Notes under the pieces: model-generated | Told to the model about the DNA's origin: nothing | Databases searched by the model: none | Seen by the model: only the letters and a program-made list of their open reading frames with translations | Made by a program: the position numbers and the translations under genes | Shown here: piece after piece, positions 33,718 through 45,079 of the stretch | Position numbering within the stretch: the first letter of the stretch is position 1 | Layout of the letters: each line of letters begins with the position of its first letter | From: Cunninghamia lanceolata | Taxonomy: Eukaryota; Streptophyta; Pinopsida; Cupressales; Cupressaceae | Assembly: GCA_027924645.1 (NCBI GenBank) | Contig: BSBN01000445.1 | Coordinates: 8,353,001-8,417,000, forward strand | Length of the DNA stretch: 64,000 nucleotides | Direction: 5' to 3'

Positions 33718-35396
33718 TTAGGTGCTTTTAGGGTTATCCCCTCTCCTGTTACTGTCAAAATATTTAGGGATAAGGTCATCCTTACTCTTTTTTCCTAGCT
33801 TTACAGTGCTATTGGTTTTGCTCATATTTTTCCTCTTTTTTCCTTCCTCTTCTGAGTTGTCTCCCCCATGAAGGTTAGACCTTTTATCAGGGGCAAAAGA
33901 CACTTTCAAACTATCTTGCTTGGGAATTCCAGAATCTATTCCTTGGGGATCAATGGCCTTTTTGCCTTTCAGGAATTTTTCCTTCAAGCTATCTAGCAAA
34001 TTCCTCTGATCCACAACCTCTCTGATCTTATTGAGGGCCAACTGCTGGGCATTTTTCCTACTGCTCACATTGATAAAACCATTGTCAGAATTATATCCTT
34101 GATTATTTTTATCTGTATCTTTGGGTTGCTCATCAACAGCAACACCCATGCTAGGCCCAGAAGGGGCAGGGAGCTGAGTATCTTCTATTTGAGATACTAA
34201 GGATGGATCCTCTTCCATCAGACTATCAATATCAGTTCCTCCCAAGGAGAAAGCACTAAGAGTATCATCTCGGGTGCTGTCTAAATTAGCATCTTGTTGG
34301 GTGTCACTATCCAACATCTCTCCATCCAAGGCCTCATTGACAGGAGGAATATTGGGATGAAGACTGTTATTTTTGTCAACATTTTGTTCCAAGCTATTGG
34401 CCAAGCCATTATTATTGAAATTGTTTAAAGGTTTAGAGGGGAAAGCACTAAGAGCTCTACTAATGTCTTCCGAACCCCCAGCAGGAGCATGGGAAGGCAA
34501 TTTTTTGTCTTTATACTCAAAGCCCAGGTTATCTTTCTTCCCCTATCTATTTAAAATCGGGTAGTCTTTCCTTTGATGCCCATCATTTTTGCACAGGAAG
34601 CAAGAATTGAGGCCACCCAAACCCACAATTTCACATTGAGCAATCTTGTTTTCCCAATTTATTTCTAAAATATCTAAAATTTGAGACTCTGTGTTAAAGG
34701 CAACCAGTAACCTTGCATCAAGATGAGGGAGGGTAGATTTGGTTTCATCTATTTTAAGAACTCTTCCAAGTGGTTTAAGAATCTGGGGCAAGAAATTCCA
34801 GAATTGTACTAAACATTTTTCACCAACACCCATGTGGGTATCGAACATAATTCAATCTCTTTGTGTGTCATAACTGGAGACCAAGCAAAAGCTTTGAATA
34901 ATGCCAGTCCAATGTTCCAAAAGTTTTTCTCAAGTGCCCTTTTCTACATATTATGATTCTTGAAAAAAATAACAAAAACCCCCGGTTGGATCATCCTACA
35001 AAAAGAATAGTGGATGCCTAGTTTTTTGCTCCAAACTAAAATTAACCAATTATAAAAAAAATTTCTTGAAGGTAGTTTATCAAGATTATTGCATGTAAAG
35101 AAGATAGCCACGTTTGTCAACCTAGCTTCCTCATTTTTCACAGCTTTAACCATATCATCATTAGGACATAAAGAGATTTTCCTTGGAAGGGCCAAGGACT
35201 CATCTTATCTCTGCACCACATCTTCATTTCCCTTCGCTACTTCTTTGGGAAATTCTTCGATTCCTCTGAAATCATCTCCAACTGTGAAGCTCGCATTTTC
35301 GGGCGGAGCCTCGACACTATCTGGATTGACAATTTCCTTGAAAGATTTTGTTTTATTTCTTATATTTTCATCCCCTCCGTCTGAATTGACATCCAT
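33718..35396 (-). pseudogene. LINE ORF1: RNA-binding protein with knuckle
   Basis: Begins MDVNSDGGDENIRNKTKSF at 35396. The middle part (35195-34850) reads KLPSRNFFYNWLILVW and resembles the DUF4283-type RNA-binding domain of plant L1 ORF1. Near 34590 it has CFLCKNDGHQRKDYP, a knuckle in which the last Cys is Tyr. The last 260 residues (34500-33718) are an open, low-complexity, charged tail with Ser, Asp and Asn. Stops at about 35205, 34942 and 34543 interrupt it. It ends 12 bases before the ORF2 start. Confidence 0.82.
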
Positions 35397-35773
35397 CTTG
35401 CATTAACTCCCAACATTTAATTCTATTCCCTGCAGTACATTCCCCACTGACACAATCCCAATGACTACTTAGGGTGACACCAGGGTGATGCCACAAATGA
35501 GTGGGAATTGCCTTCTTACAAAAATATGAAAGGAAAAGAAGTTAAGAAAAAAAAAATACTGCAAGAAAAGACTATGCCACAAGAGAGAAAAACTAAGACA
35601 AGAGACATAAACTAAAATGAGATGAATTCCAATGAAAACACAAGAATATCGAAGAGGTTCCAGCATAGGGAGAGACCCCAAATAGGAAGAACACCAGGGC
35701 ATAGAGAAACCCTCGTTCAACCTCTGGGCTCTCCCCCACAATTTTCCTCATAAATTGCATGTATTCATTATTC
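35397..35773 (-). other. LINE 5' UTR
   Basis: Sequence between the right target copy and the ORF1 ATG. Contains an A-rich run on the plus strand (about 35548-35556). Probably holds the internal promoter, as in other L1 elements; no specific site can be shown. Confidence 0.6.
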
Positions 35774-35789
35774 TTTTTCTTAAAAGATT
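35774..35789. repeat. Right target-site duplication of the LINE
   Basis: TTTTTCTTAAAAGATT; the gypsy gag frame (minus strand SQSSQSFKKK) runs through it and would continue at 29060. Confidence 0.9.
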
Positions 35790-36623
35790 GGGAGGATTGG
35801 GACCAATTATACTTTTTGCGGTTCCTTTCGTTGTAAGCAGACATAGATTTCAATTTTATTTCCTGTTTGATAGCTTTCTCATAAACCTAGTCCATTGAAG
35901 TGGGACCATGCACATCAAATTCACCCCCAATCTGGGTATTCAAACCCATAATAAACTTTCAGATGCAAAACCTCTCATCCTGCTGATATTGCAAAACATA
36001 CTTGAGTAGGCGAGTGAACTTTTCCCAGTACCCTTCATAGTTAAATCACCCTGTCTCAAAATTTGAAAATCTATAAGATTTTGGTCATAATACAGCTAAG
36101 GCAACCATCTTTGCCTAAAGAGTTCCACAAACCTTTCCCAGGTTAGACTGGTGGATCTCAAGTTCAACTCCATTTTCTTATTCATCCACCAAGTGGATAC
36201 TTCACTTGCCAATTGGTATGCTCCACATACCACTTTGGTGATTTCAGAATAATTTCTTATTTCAAAGTATTTTTCCATTTCTGTAAGCCATGCCTCTGCG
36301 GCATCTTCACTTACAGTCCCATGAAACTTGGGAGGTGTAACTTTTTTCATGTCTCTGGATAATTCCAAAGCCAAGTGGCTTCTTTTATCCTCTTCATGTC
36401 TTGCTTCAGAGTTATTCTCTTTGCATTCACTTTGGGTTGTATCCTCAAGACGTTCCTCTTCATCACCCTCATGATAGGCTTCTCTCCTGGGTCCATGTTG
36501 ACCCTTGACCTCCTGCTCGAGAGTTCCAATTCTCGTTCTCATCTCATGGAGAATAGCAAGGATCTAGTCAAGTTTAGAGTCAGAATGGCCTAAAGGTTTC
36601 CCTTCTTCCTGGCTATCTCCCAT
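35790..36623 (-). pseudogene. Gypsy gag, N-terminal and core part
   Basis: ATG at 36623 (MGDSQEEGKPLGHSD), a TAG at codon 20, then a long open stretch (36542-36096) with an acidic linker and the gag core: TPPKFHGTVSEDAAEAWL, MEKYFEIRNYSE, AYQLASEVSTWW and FVELFRQRWLP. Further frameshifts follow, with DERFCI and FIMGLN type blocks and EKAIKQEIK before the LINE junction at 35789. It forms the particle shell in intact relatives. The start is 177 bases after the pre-gag ORF. Confidence 0.88.
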
Positions 36624-36799
36624 AGTGGTTCTTGTCTGAACCGTGTTGCAATCTACTTCTCTTGAAGTTTGCAGATTAATCATTCAATTAGTTTTTCATA
36701 CTATTGAATCCATTCTCATTCATGCAATCTTAACAAGAAATGAAAGATTTGCCAAAATTCAAAATTGCATTATAGTTTCCACGGATTACATATAATCCA

Positions 36800-37234
36800 T
36801 CAATTGTTACAATTTTCTTTTACATCTTGCAACTGCAAGTCACTTTCAGATAGGGATATCTTCCCAAGTTTTTCCTCATCCTTGAGGTTTACCAAATCAA
36901 ACTTAAGAGGTGGACGTACTCACAAGTACTCATCCACAACCTCCCAGGTAACTACAGGATCCATAAGATCACTTTCCAAGATTGGTTCTTTAGGTTCAGA
37001 GGGTTTCACTGATTCATTTTTAGAGATAGGAGCAGTAGCCCTAACCGCTTTCTCCTTCTCCTGCTTGATGCATTTAATAGCATTAGTGAAAGTTTCGTCA
37101 TCAGCCAACCATGCACCTCTCAAGCAACCAAATTGTTCAAGGCTTTTCATTCTTGAGGCTCACTCCCTCATAGCCTTAAGGTAATGTCCATTTCCCGTTA
37201 CCCACTTCCTAGGTGTCATTTTTATTACTACCAT
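36800..37234 (-). pseudogene. Pre-gag small ORF of the gypsy element, homologous to the LARD ORF, two stops
   Basis: ATG at 37234 (MVVIKMTPRKWVTGNG), 93 bases downstream of the PBS and before gag. The frame runs 145 codons to 36800 with TGA at 37160-37162 and at 36920-36922. The central WLADDETFTNAIKCIKQEKE matches WLRDEETLSHAIAWVSQVKK of the 13659-14018 ORF; both start ARMV in context and both finish with an acidic stretch followed by LSESD. I know no named domain for it. Position suggests either an accessory protein or a leader ORF translated before gag. Both stops could be CGA-to-TGA changes. Confidence 0.7.
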
Positions 37235-37326
37235 TCTTGCATAAGAACATCCAAACATTAGCAATTGTTAATGTCGGAGGAAAATTTTATGTAGTGAGCT
37301 AATAGGTCCATGTATTGAACAAGATA

Positions 37327-37338
37327 GCTTTGATACCA
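37327..37338 (-). other. PBS of the gypsy element, initiator-Met type (one mismatch)
   Basis: Minus strand TGGTATCAAAGC, against the usual TGGTATCAGAGC, two bases inside the LTR edge at 37341. Confidence 0.75.
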
Positions 37339-37340
37339 TA

Positions 37341-38497
37341 TGTAACATGCCAATTCTCATTATCAAAAATTAACCAACTTAATTACCATTAAGTACAAGG
37401 TCATGATTAACATAATCATAGTTAAGCAAAGTAATAATCAATATCATAAGAAAAAATCAATATGCATATCTTTTTGGATATTTCAAAACTGAAATTTATA
37501 GTAGTTTCTAAGATAACAAATCAATGAATCCTTTCACTATACATTTACAAAGTTTTGCTCATAGCATTAATGATAAGTTTACACATAATGTTTGAGTGCC
37601 AAGTCACATATAAGAATGTACTGAATCTAGAACTTTGACATCTACCTTCATAAGTCTTGGCTTGTCTTCTGCTTGGGAAGGAGAGCATCACTTGAGTGCT
37701 TTTCCTCCAACCATAGACAGGTGCTCCCCCACACAACTTCCTTCCTGGAAGCGGCCCTACCATTCATGAAGGGAATAGATATAAGGAACTGTATTCAACA
37801 AAAAATTGAATAGAATAAAAGACAAGCAATAAATTGATGACCTTTTTACCCAAACTCAGTTGAATACCTTGAATGATCGATGTAGAAGCTCAGATGTTGA
37901 TTGCACACAATTGTAGCATAACATTGATGAGAGATGATGGTTCGACAGAGTATGAATGCTCAAAACTTAGAAAGATGATATGTCAAATGGCTTGGAAGTG
38001 GGGGTATTTATAGATTTTCAGGGATGAGGAGAAGAAGATAAGGATAAGATTTGATAGGATTTGATTTTTCAGATAAGGTAGGGAAAAAGATAAAAGGATT
38101 TGTTTTTGTGTTTTAAATCCTCATAAATCTTCGAAAAGAATGGGATAAAAGAAAGCAGAGTCTTTTTAGGATTTTATTAATTAAATAAATATTTAATTTA
38201 TTTAATTAATTTTCGATTGTGGAAAGAATTAAATAAATATTTAATTATAGGAAAAAGGATAAATGACTAATTAAATAATTAAAAATAATTATTTAATTAG
38301 AGAGGATTAATGGTCATGAATAATTAAATAAATAATTAAAATTTATTTAATTATAGAAGATAGGATAAATGGATAGAAAGGGAAAAATGAAAATTAGTTA
38401 AATAAATAAGATTTATTTAACTAGTTAGGTGAATGATACAGGTACCTAGGTCAAAACGTCCTAGTGACAAGGTGTTGGACATTTTTAGGTGTCTACA
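37341..38497 (-). repeat. 5' LTR of the gypsy element, 1157 bp
   Basis: Minus strand TGTAGACACCTAAAAATG...GGCATGTTACA, a typical plant gypsy LTR start and end. The middle (38160-38420) is very AT-rich with repeated ATTAAATAAATA words. No second copy is found in the window. Confidence 0.8.
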
Positions 38498-38759
38498 GGA
38501 ACCATTAGGTTTGCCATCTAAGTATCTAGTGTTGTGTCCTTCATAATACTTCGTAGTCATACAACTATAGATCCACTCTAACTATGTATGACACTACTGG
38601 AAGCATTATGCCATCTAGAGCACAAAGAACCAACTAATGCATGTAGAGACAGATGCATTACTTTGGCCAAAGATTTATATACATAAATGTTTCTCAATGA
38701 ACGTAGTCGAATGTTCACACACCTTGACTCAACTTAGAAGCTGTCTCATCCTACAATGC
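38498..38759. other. Right flank of the gypsy element
   Basis: No ORF, RNA or repeat that I can support. Confidence 0.4.
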
Positions 38760-39483
38760 TTATAATTGAAAGTGGATTTTTGTCAGGTGTTGTTGCTGTA
38801 AGTGTCGTGGTAAACATGCATGCAAGATGTGGAAGCAAGAAAGGGCGCAAGCTCATAGAATATTGCGAGTGCAACATATATTCAAAATGGGTTAGTTAAA
38901 AAGGCTTGGAAATTTTTGGACCAACTTGCCAACGTCCTTCCTACTTGTGCCAAATAGGGTAAGCTCATCTATCAGGCATAACGGTTGGGGAGTTTGTCAA
39001 ATGTTGTAGTTGAAAGTGCCCTGGTAGACATGTATGCCAATTGTGGAAGCATAGATAGATGCATATGAACTGCTTGACAAGCGCCCCAAAGAGACATCAT
39101 CTCATGGAATGCAATGATTTCAAGATGCGCACAAGATGGATTTGCTGAAAAAGCTTTTAAATTTAAGTAGATGCAATTGGTAGTGTAAGGTCAAATTCCA
39201 CAACCTTGCCAGCATCCTCCATGCCTGTACCAAAATGGGAGCTTTCGAAACAGGGTATGGACATCCATCAAAGCAAAACGGAAGATGGCTTTTTGTCAGA
39301 AAATATGGTTAGAACGCTCTGGTAGACATGTATGCAATAGGTGGGAGGATAGACAAATGCATATGAACTGCTTGACAGAATTGCCTCAAAGAAATGTCAT
39401 CTCATATAATGCAATGAACACAGGGTAGGCACAGAACGAATTGTTGAAAGGTTTTAGAAAATTTTAAGCAAATGCAACTAAAA
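38760..39483 (+). pseudogene. Pentatricopeptide-repeat (PPR) gene remnant
   Basis: In shifting plus-strand frames I read ESGFLSGVVAVSVVVNMHARCGS (38768-38840), a QNGLVKKAWKFL block (about 38885-38925), NVVVESALVDMYANCGS (about 39000-39055), RDIISWNAMISRCAQDGF (about 39095-39150), and a third decayed copy with NMV..TLVDMYA (about 39300-39345) and RNVISYNAM (about 39390-39415). These are the alternating motifs of PLS-type plant PPR proteins, which bind organelle RNA. Frameshifts and stops occur in every repeat. It is a dead fragment or copy, with at least three repeat pairs. Confidence 0.8.
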
Positions 39484-39499
39484 TGGGGACTTTCGTACC

Positions 39500-40116
39500 T
39501 GTTAAGAAATGGTATTTACCTATCTCTGCTCTGCTCTTTTCTACCGCACGGTGCCTCTTTTTCTTGTGGTGCCCTCCCCAACTGATAGACACTTATTTCT
39601 TCCTTCCCAGCTGCGATCTCTCTCCACTCCCCTTCTTTCATTCCATTCTTGAATGTTTTTACCTGTTGCTATCATGGTATGCCTCCTACAGAGGTAGGCA
39701 ACCTCTTAAATCAAGTAGGTGACCCCTAGAATGATCGGCAACCCCTATTGTTGGTTCTCCATTTGTGATTGCAACACATCTTCCTTGATGCATAGTCGTC
39801 TCTTCCATTTCATTTCTCTTTTTTTTTGAATTACATACCTACCTCATTTAAACCTCTGCTTAGTTCTTAAATGCTGTCATAGATCACTGACTAGAAGTGA
39901 CTGCATATGTTTCTTTGCCCTTACGCCTAGATTTCTGCATATTCTTGTTGTTTTGAAGTGTGGTGCACGCCGACCCCTACTCCTTGCCTTGTCTCTCACG
40001 TAATATAGGTAGACTAGATGTCTAAAATCTTGATAAAATATTTTATTGACCTTTCCTTGGCCCTTACGTTTCATCCTCTAAAGTAAACCACTTCATATTC
40101 TATTTAAAAATAGGGT
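39500..40116 (+). repeat. Possible LTR, unpaired
   Basis: Starts TGTTAAGAAATGG and ends GGGTCGTGACA, both plausible gypsy LTR ends, with a pyrimidine-rich TCTCTGCTCTGCTC block near 39525 that could lie near a transcription start. There is no PBS after it, no target duplication and no partner copy. It directly abuts the PDS5-like segment. Confidence 0.3.
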
Positions 40117-40117
40117 C

Positions 40118-40640
40118 GTGACATCTTTGGGTAAACAAAAGTTGTTAAGACATAATAATAAGACCATGAGACTTCTTGTTACTTCATGTTTGGGTGAAAT
40201 CATGAGGATTTCAGCACCAGAAGTTGTCTATAGTGACAACACATTGAAAGAGGTATTTTCGCTGATGGTGGATAGTTTCCAGGGTCTAGGTGACATCACA
40301 TGTTTTCACTTTCCTAGAAGAGTTGAGATACTTGAAATTTTTGCAAAGGTCCGATTGCATGCTATCATGTTGGATTTGGGATTGAATGTATTGATCAACA
40401 TGATGTTTCTCCATTTCTTTGTCGTGGTTAGAAAGGAACATGATGATGTTGTTGTTGCATCCATGTACGCCATCATGAGTCTGATTATTGAAGAGAGTGA
40501 TGTTGTGCCACAATTGCCTCTATCTATTCTTCTGGCCAACAGAAAGAAGGATGACCATGTCAAAAGAGACTTAGCTAGAAGAGTGATTGTTAAGTGTAAG
40601 AAGGAGCTAAGACCTTTCCTAGATAAGGAAGAGCTGGTGG
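40118..40640 (+). pseudogene. PDS5-like cohesin cofactor, intron-less fragment
   Basis: An open frame without ATG encodes KQKLLRHNNKTMRLLV, EIMRISAPEVVYSDN, LKEVFSLMVDSFQGL, RRVEILEIFAKVR, MLDLGLNVLI and IMSLIIEESD. These are collinear with the N-terminal HEAT-repeat region of plant PDS5, and the short spacer before RRVIVKCKKEL looks most like the PDS5C-type family. PDS5 proteins bind cohesin and regulate sister-chromatid cohesion in the nucleus. About 170 codons are joined with no introns, although I would expect several in the parent gene, so this is a retrocopy. Missing are the true start and the C-terminal Tudor-type region. Conserved positions such as CVVMLDLEC have decayed. Confidence 0.72.
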
Positions 40641-43006
40641 ATGAAGAAGAATTCATGGCAGAACATTCAAATGAAGAAGGATCACTTGATCATGATTTGC
40701 ATTGTAGCCCTAAAGAAGATGAAGACACAAGTTTGTTTCAGCCCTATGAGGAGACAATTGAAGAAGGTCTATCTATTGAAGGTACAGATGAAGAGCAATT
40801 AAAGATTGAAGGAGATACCACATTGGAGTTTGTCAAACTAGCCACGTCAGACAGCTACATGAGGATTTGAGTTCTTGTGATGTTCATAGCATTGTTTCAT
40901 CACCTCTACAATATTTCAATTCAAAATCAAGTTTTGGTTTGGGTATCCTTGAGTGGGATATTGCTCATACCTACATGAATAGTTTAGAGGATTCCATATG
41001 TGGTGAACAAAGGGAAGTGGATAGTATCGATTTAACATTGCAAGGCACAAAGGATCAATTGGTGGTTGAGGAGGATATAGTGGTGCATATTCATTCTGGA
41101 TTAGTCATGGTAGAAGGCCTTGTTGGAGAAAACTCTACTCACTACTTTGGTGGTAACCCCTTGATGGAATATAATGGTCTAGTATTTACACATGGGTATC
41201 ATGAAGAAGAGGCCATGGAGGAAACTGATTGGGAGGAGTATGTTTTCATGGACCAATAAAAAAATGCATTTCAAGATGATGATTCAGAGGCATGTAATTT
41301 GAAGGATTAGCTGAAAGTCACAGAAGATATGATTGTTGCACCCTAGTACATTGTGATGACACTCACAAGATCATTGAAGATCTCTACTAGAAGGTTTGGT
41401 TGGAGAAAATATAGAAATGCATGGATGGTGAATTTTCTCTCATAGATCTACAAGTAATCAAAGAAGCCACAGTATAGATGAAATCAAATTCTTGCATTTA
41501 CTGTCAGATAGGGATCACATTTTCAAGATTGTTGGAGTGTATGCTAATGCTTTGAAAAGGAAGGAGGATATAGTTAATAAGCTCACCTTGGAGCTTAGGT
41601 ATACTAAAGAAGTTTTAGAGAATATGCAAATGACTTTTGAAGAAGCAGAAAGTCAGTTTTATGTGGTCGAACAATCCAGGAAGGAAAAGAATGAGAAATT
41701 GGTCGAAGAAATCAAACAGGTGATTGAAGACCTTGACATCATTCAAGAGGAGTTTGATCTAGCATATATTTTCAATAAATTAGAATATGGAAGTTTTGAT
41801 TAGAAGGAAGGTTGGATTGAGCATGAGGATAATGATAGCCTTCAGATTGTTGATAACCCATTATTTGAGATGGACCTTGAAACAACTTTTGATAATCCAC
41901 TCTTTGAGTGAGATAGTAGAGTACCTCTTGACTTTGATAATACATGAGAGGTGTACTATTGTGGTGTTGTGTTTGATGGAATAGAGGCTATTAATGTAGA
42001 AGTTTGAGGCATCATTAGATACACTCTAGGTGAAGTTCACATGGAAATCAGAGTAGCGCAACATCGACATGGTGAAGTTTCTTTTGGGATAAGTATCTAT
42101 GCAAGAAACTATATTTGTGGGCTATTGGTGATGAATGATGATGGAAGAATCATACCATGGAAGGTCATCTCTTTCTGCAATCATCTCATGAGTTCACTTG
42201 AACTTTTGTAAGTGGATTGGAGGGAGATTCTAAGAAGATTTCAGAATTCTTCTATGTTGATAAGTTTTTGGAGGATGTTTTTAGCCACTTGTGTTAGAGA
42301 TGCATAATTGATTTGGGCTTTGATCATTCATGGGGCACTTGGAGAGTTTGCTTGTATTGATGACTTCTTGGCAGAATTTGTAGCTGCCATATTTTAGAGA
42401 ATTTTGATGGTGACACTTGCCTTTTGTCGACATGCACTTGGGAGAATGGAATTGCAACAGAACTATGACTCTCGGTATGGAGGCATTGCCATAATGATTG
42501 AAATTGAGTCACTAATGTTTGTGTTGCATCTCGACTATGATGAAGGGTTTGGAAGTGAGCATGATGGCATTGATGCTTTAGCCCTAGCTTATGGAGTACT
42601 TCCTTATACATTGATACGAGATTAGTTTTGTGTTGTCAACACTTTGGGATTCCAATTCTTCATGTTTGCAGGCTGTGATGATAGGGTGATTTGGAATCCA
42701 GGTGGTGACAGGCTTGACACTTGGTATCTTGATGCGTTGCTTCACAACTCACAGAGCATGGATGATGTTTTTGACAGTGTAGAGCAGTGGAAGTTTGAAG
42801 ACATGTGGTTGTGTTTTAGAGTTTACCTTCTTCATATTCTTCTTGGAAGTTGTAGTCACAAGTTGAGATTTTGTGTGAACACAGGACATTCAATTGGATG
42901 GAGATACGTGTCCTTTGACAATGTGTTGCAGGATGCAGGTTTGTCATTGCTCGAGGACAAGCAATCTCAGGAAGGGAGGACTATAATGTCCCCATTTTTG
43001 GCGTGA
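40641..43006 (+). pseudogene. Retroelement-like acidic reading region fused behind the PDS5-like segment
   Basis: The PDS5-like frame continues without a stop to 40870 into an acidic tail (DKEELVDEEEFMAEHSNEEG). Further plus-strand blocks follow in one or other frame: 40867-41259 (Glu-rich), 41492-41803 (coiled-coil-like, KRKEDIVNKLTLELRYTKEV), a stretch about 41990-42420, and 42644-43006, which ends in LEDKQSQEGRT across a polypurine tract. I recognise no protease, RT or integrase. Ending at a polypurine tract and LTR suggests this is the 3' coding part of a non-autonomous LTR element. Family unknown. Confidence 0.5.
42971..42986 (+). other. Polypurine tract before an LTR
   Basis: GAAGGGAGGACTATAA directly before TGTCCCC at 42987. 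Confidence 0.65.
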
Positions 43007-44914
43007 TCACCAGACATGGAATTAAGTTAGCCTATCATCATTTCCATAGGCTAATTCATCAAAACTAGGGAATATTCTAACTGAGCTAAGGTTTGAAAAA
43101 TATAATAATGTTGTTCAGAGGCTTTGAAAATAGAATGTTGGCTTAGCTAGTTAACCAGAAAGATGGGACATTTGAATTAATGTAATTCTTACATTAATTA
43201 TCAAGGAGAGTGATTTTTGATTAGGCAAATCATTGGATGATTTGTGGAATAAAATAATAATAATAATATTTTATAATTTCAACGCCCAACTTGGAGAAGT
43301 TAAAATTAAATAATAATAAATTATTATTATTTAATTGTGAGCGACCAAAATTGGAGGTAAATAATAATATTTTATTATGCCTAGGAGCACTCATCTTGGA
43401 GATTTGAAAATATAAAGTATTGGATCTTTGAAGTGTGGTGCTCACTTTGGAGTTCTCAACAAATGAATAAAATATTAATATTTGAAGTTGATGCTCATCA
43501 TTAGAAGGAGAAATTCAAATAAAATAATAAAATAATGCATTGGATTTGAGGCGCCTTCCTTGGAGAAATCAATAACGAAGGTGTTTTCAAAATAAAGGAG
43601 GGAAATTGGAATTCAAATCTTTAATTTGAATTGGTGGAGATCCAAGTATAAGTAAAGCGTGAAGGAGCTCATTTTGGCATCATGAATCTTTTGGCAACTT
43701 TTCGCATTCATGCTTAGCTATTGCTTTGCTCGATCTTCCAAGGATGAAAACCCTTGTGGAGTTGTGTGTTGGACGAAAACCCAATCACACTTGGAGGTGA
43801 ATTCGTACGGAGATCACATTTGCACTTCATTGGAGATTCGAAGGATTGTTTGAGCTTCACTGATTCATCATTCGAGTTTTGGTCGGAGACCATTGTTGGT
43901 GATTTGAAGGTTGATGATCAGTGCATATCATTTGAAGACCTTAGGTTGAAGGTTTCATTGTGAAGATCCATTACAACTTGAATGCATTGTTGATTTACCC
44001 TTGAGCGTCGATTTCAAAGGAGGAATATATCTTGGTTGAGCGTCGATTTGTAGTGGAATGAGTTGCTAGTGGATCGCCATAGTTGAAGGTGTTCGTGGTT
44101 TGTTGACAACATACTATTGACAGATTTGAATACGCAGTCTGCATAATTCCATTGAGCGCATCATTTGAAGGATTCTTCGTCACCGATCCTTGGCACAAGA
44201 GAAGTGTTTGGCAGCAGATGTACTTCAGACATACACTCATAGCAGCAGTGACATCATTGGGATTTCAGTGCATCTATAGGATCAACGCTCTATAAGGAGT
44301 TCACTACCACTTGAATCATTGGGCATTTTAGAGTAGTTCGTCATTGTTTGGACTGCACTTGATCATTAGATCTACCCTGTCATCACTAGAGACCGATCTG
44401 CATCATCATCCAGTGACCGATTTGCATTCCTTGACATCATTTGGTCTGATTTCCTTTGACAACGATCAACTACAGAGATATCAGCACTCTTGGATAGCCA
44501 TCAAATCAAATTGCTACATCAGGCTTGGTACTCAACTTTGCATTGTAATTGAACACCAATTGGTATGTCAACATTCATCATTTACATGTGATTTGTAGCA
44601 GCAGTTTGGTATTTGTATTTGGCTATGATAAAGCCCTCTATTTTGATGTAATTGAAGACTTGAACAAATTGAATTCATGACAACAGTGATCTAATTGAGT
44701 TCATCATTATCATCTAGATCTTTATGTGTAATGCATGATCTAATTCATTTCAAAATAGTTAGATGTATGTTTTGGCATATGCTTCTCTATATTTCATGTT
44801 TTTGAAGATAAATTGAAGGTGCAAACAAGAAAATCAGAAATTCTGTCCTAGGGTTTGATTTTTGAAATTGCAAGATTCAGAAAATTGTATGTAAACCTAG
44901 AACGAGACATTACA
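42987..44914 (+). repeat. 3' LTR, 1.9 kb, gypsy type
   Basis: Begins TGTCCCCATTTTTGG after a polypurine tract and ends AACGAGACATTACA, the usual gypsy-type LTR end. The next bases (TTTAATCTACC) are not a PBS, so it reads as a 3' LTR of the element to its left. It contains AT-rich repeats with AATAATAATA (43250-43370). No matching 5' LTR is seen in the window. Confidence 0.65.
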
Positions 44915-45079
44915 TTTAATCTACCATCTTTAACCAATCATCTTTTCTCAATGGTTGTATGGACTCCCTAAGGGTGGATTCATATCACAAGACTTAGGAA
45001 ATAGATGCTTCTTCTAAGAGAAATGTGGATTCTTGGTTTTGCTTTTATTTGAATCTAATTCAAGATCAACACCCGACTA

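Larger units (their letters stand above)
29077..35773 (-). mobile_element. L1-like LINE (non-LTR retrotransposon), 6.7 kb, near full length, inactivated
   Basis: Flanked by a perfect 16-bp target duplication (29061-29076 and 35774-35789). ORF1 (35396 to 33718), ORF2 (33706 to 29792) with endonuclease and RT, a 3' UTR (29082-29791) and a very short A-tail at the left edge are in normal L1 order on the minus strand. It landed in the gag gene of the gypsy element. The length suggests little or no 5' truncation. Stop codons and frameshifts in both ORFs show it is dead. Confidence 0.92.
26603..38497 (-). mobile_element. Ty3/gypsy retrotransposon, degraded, split by a LINE; 3' LTR not found
   Basis: Reading on the minus strand from the right: LTR (37341-38497), PBS (37327-37338), small ORF, gag (36623 to 35790), LINE insertion, rest of gag with knuckle, protease, the first part of RT, integrase with its C-terminal region (to 26700). 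The order PR-RT-integrase is that of gypsy. Most of RT and all of RNase H are missing between about 27730 and 27950. The LARD occupies the next position, at 26597, so the 3' end should continue leftward from 1224. No matching 3' LTR is seen in 1-1224, so it is truncated or lies outside the window. Confidence 0.85.
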
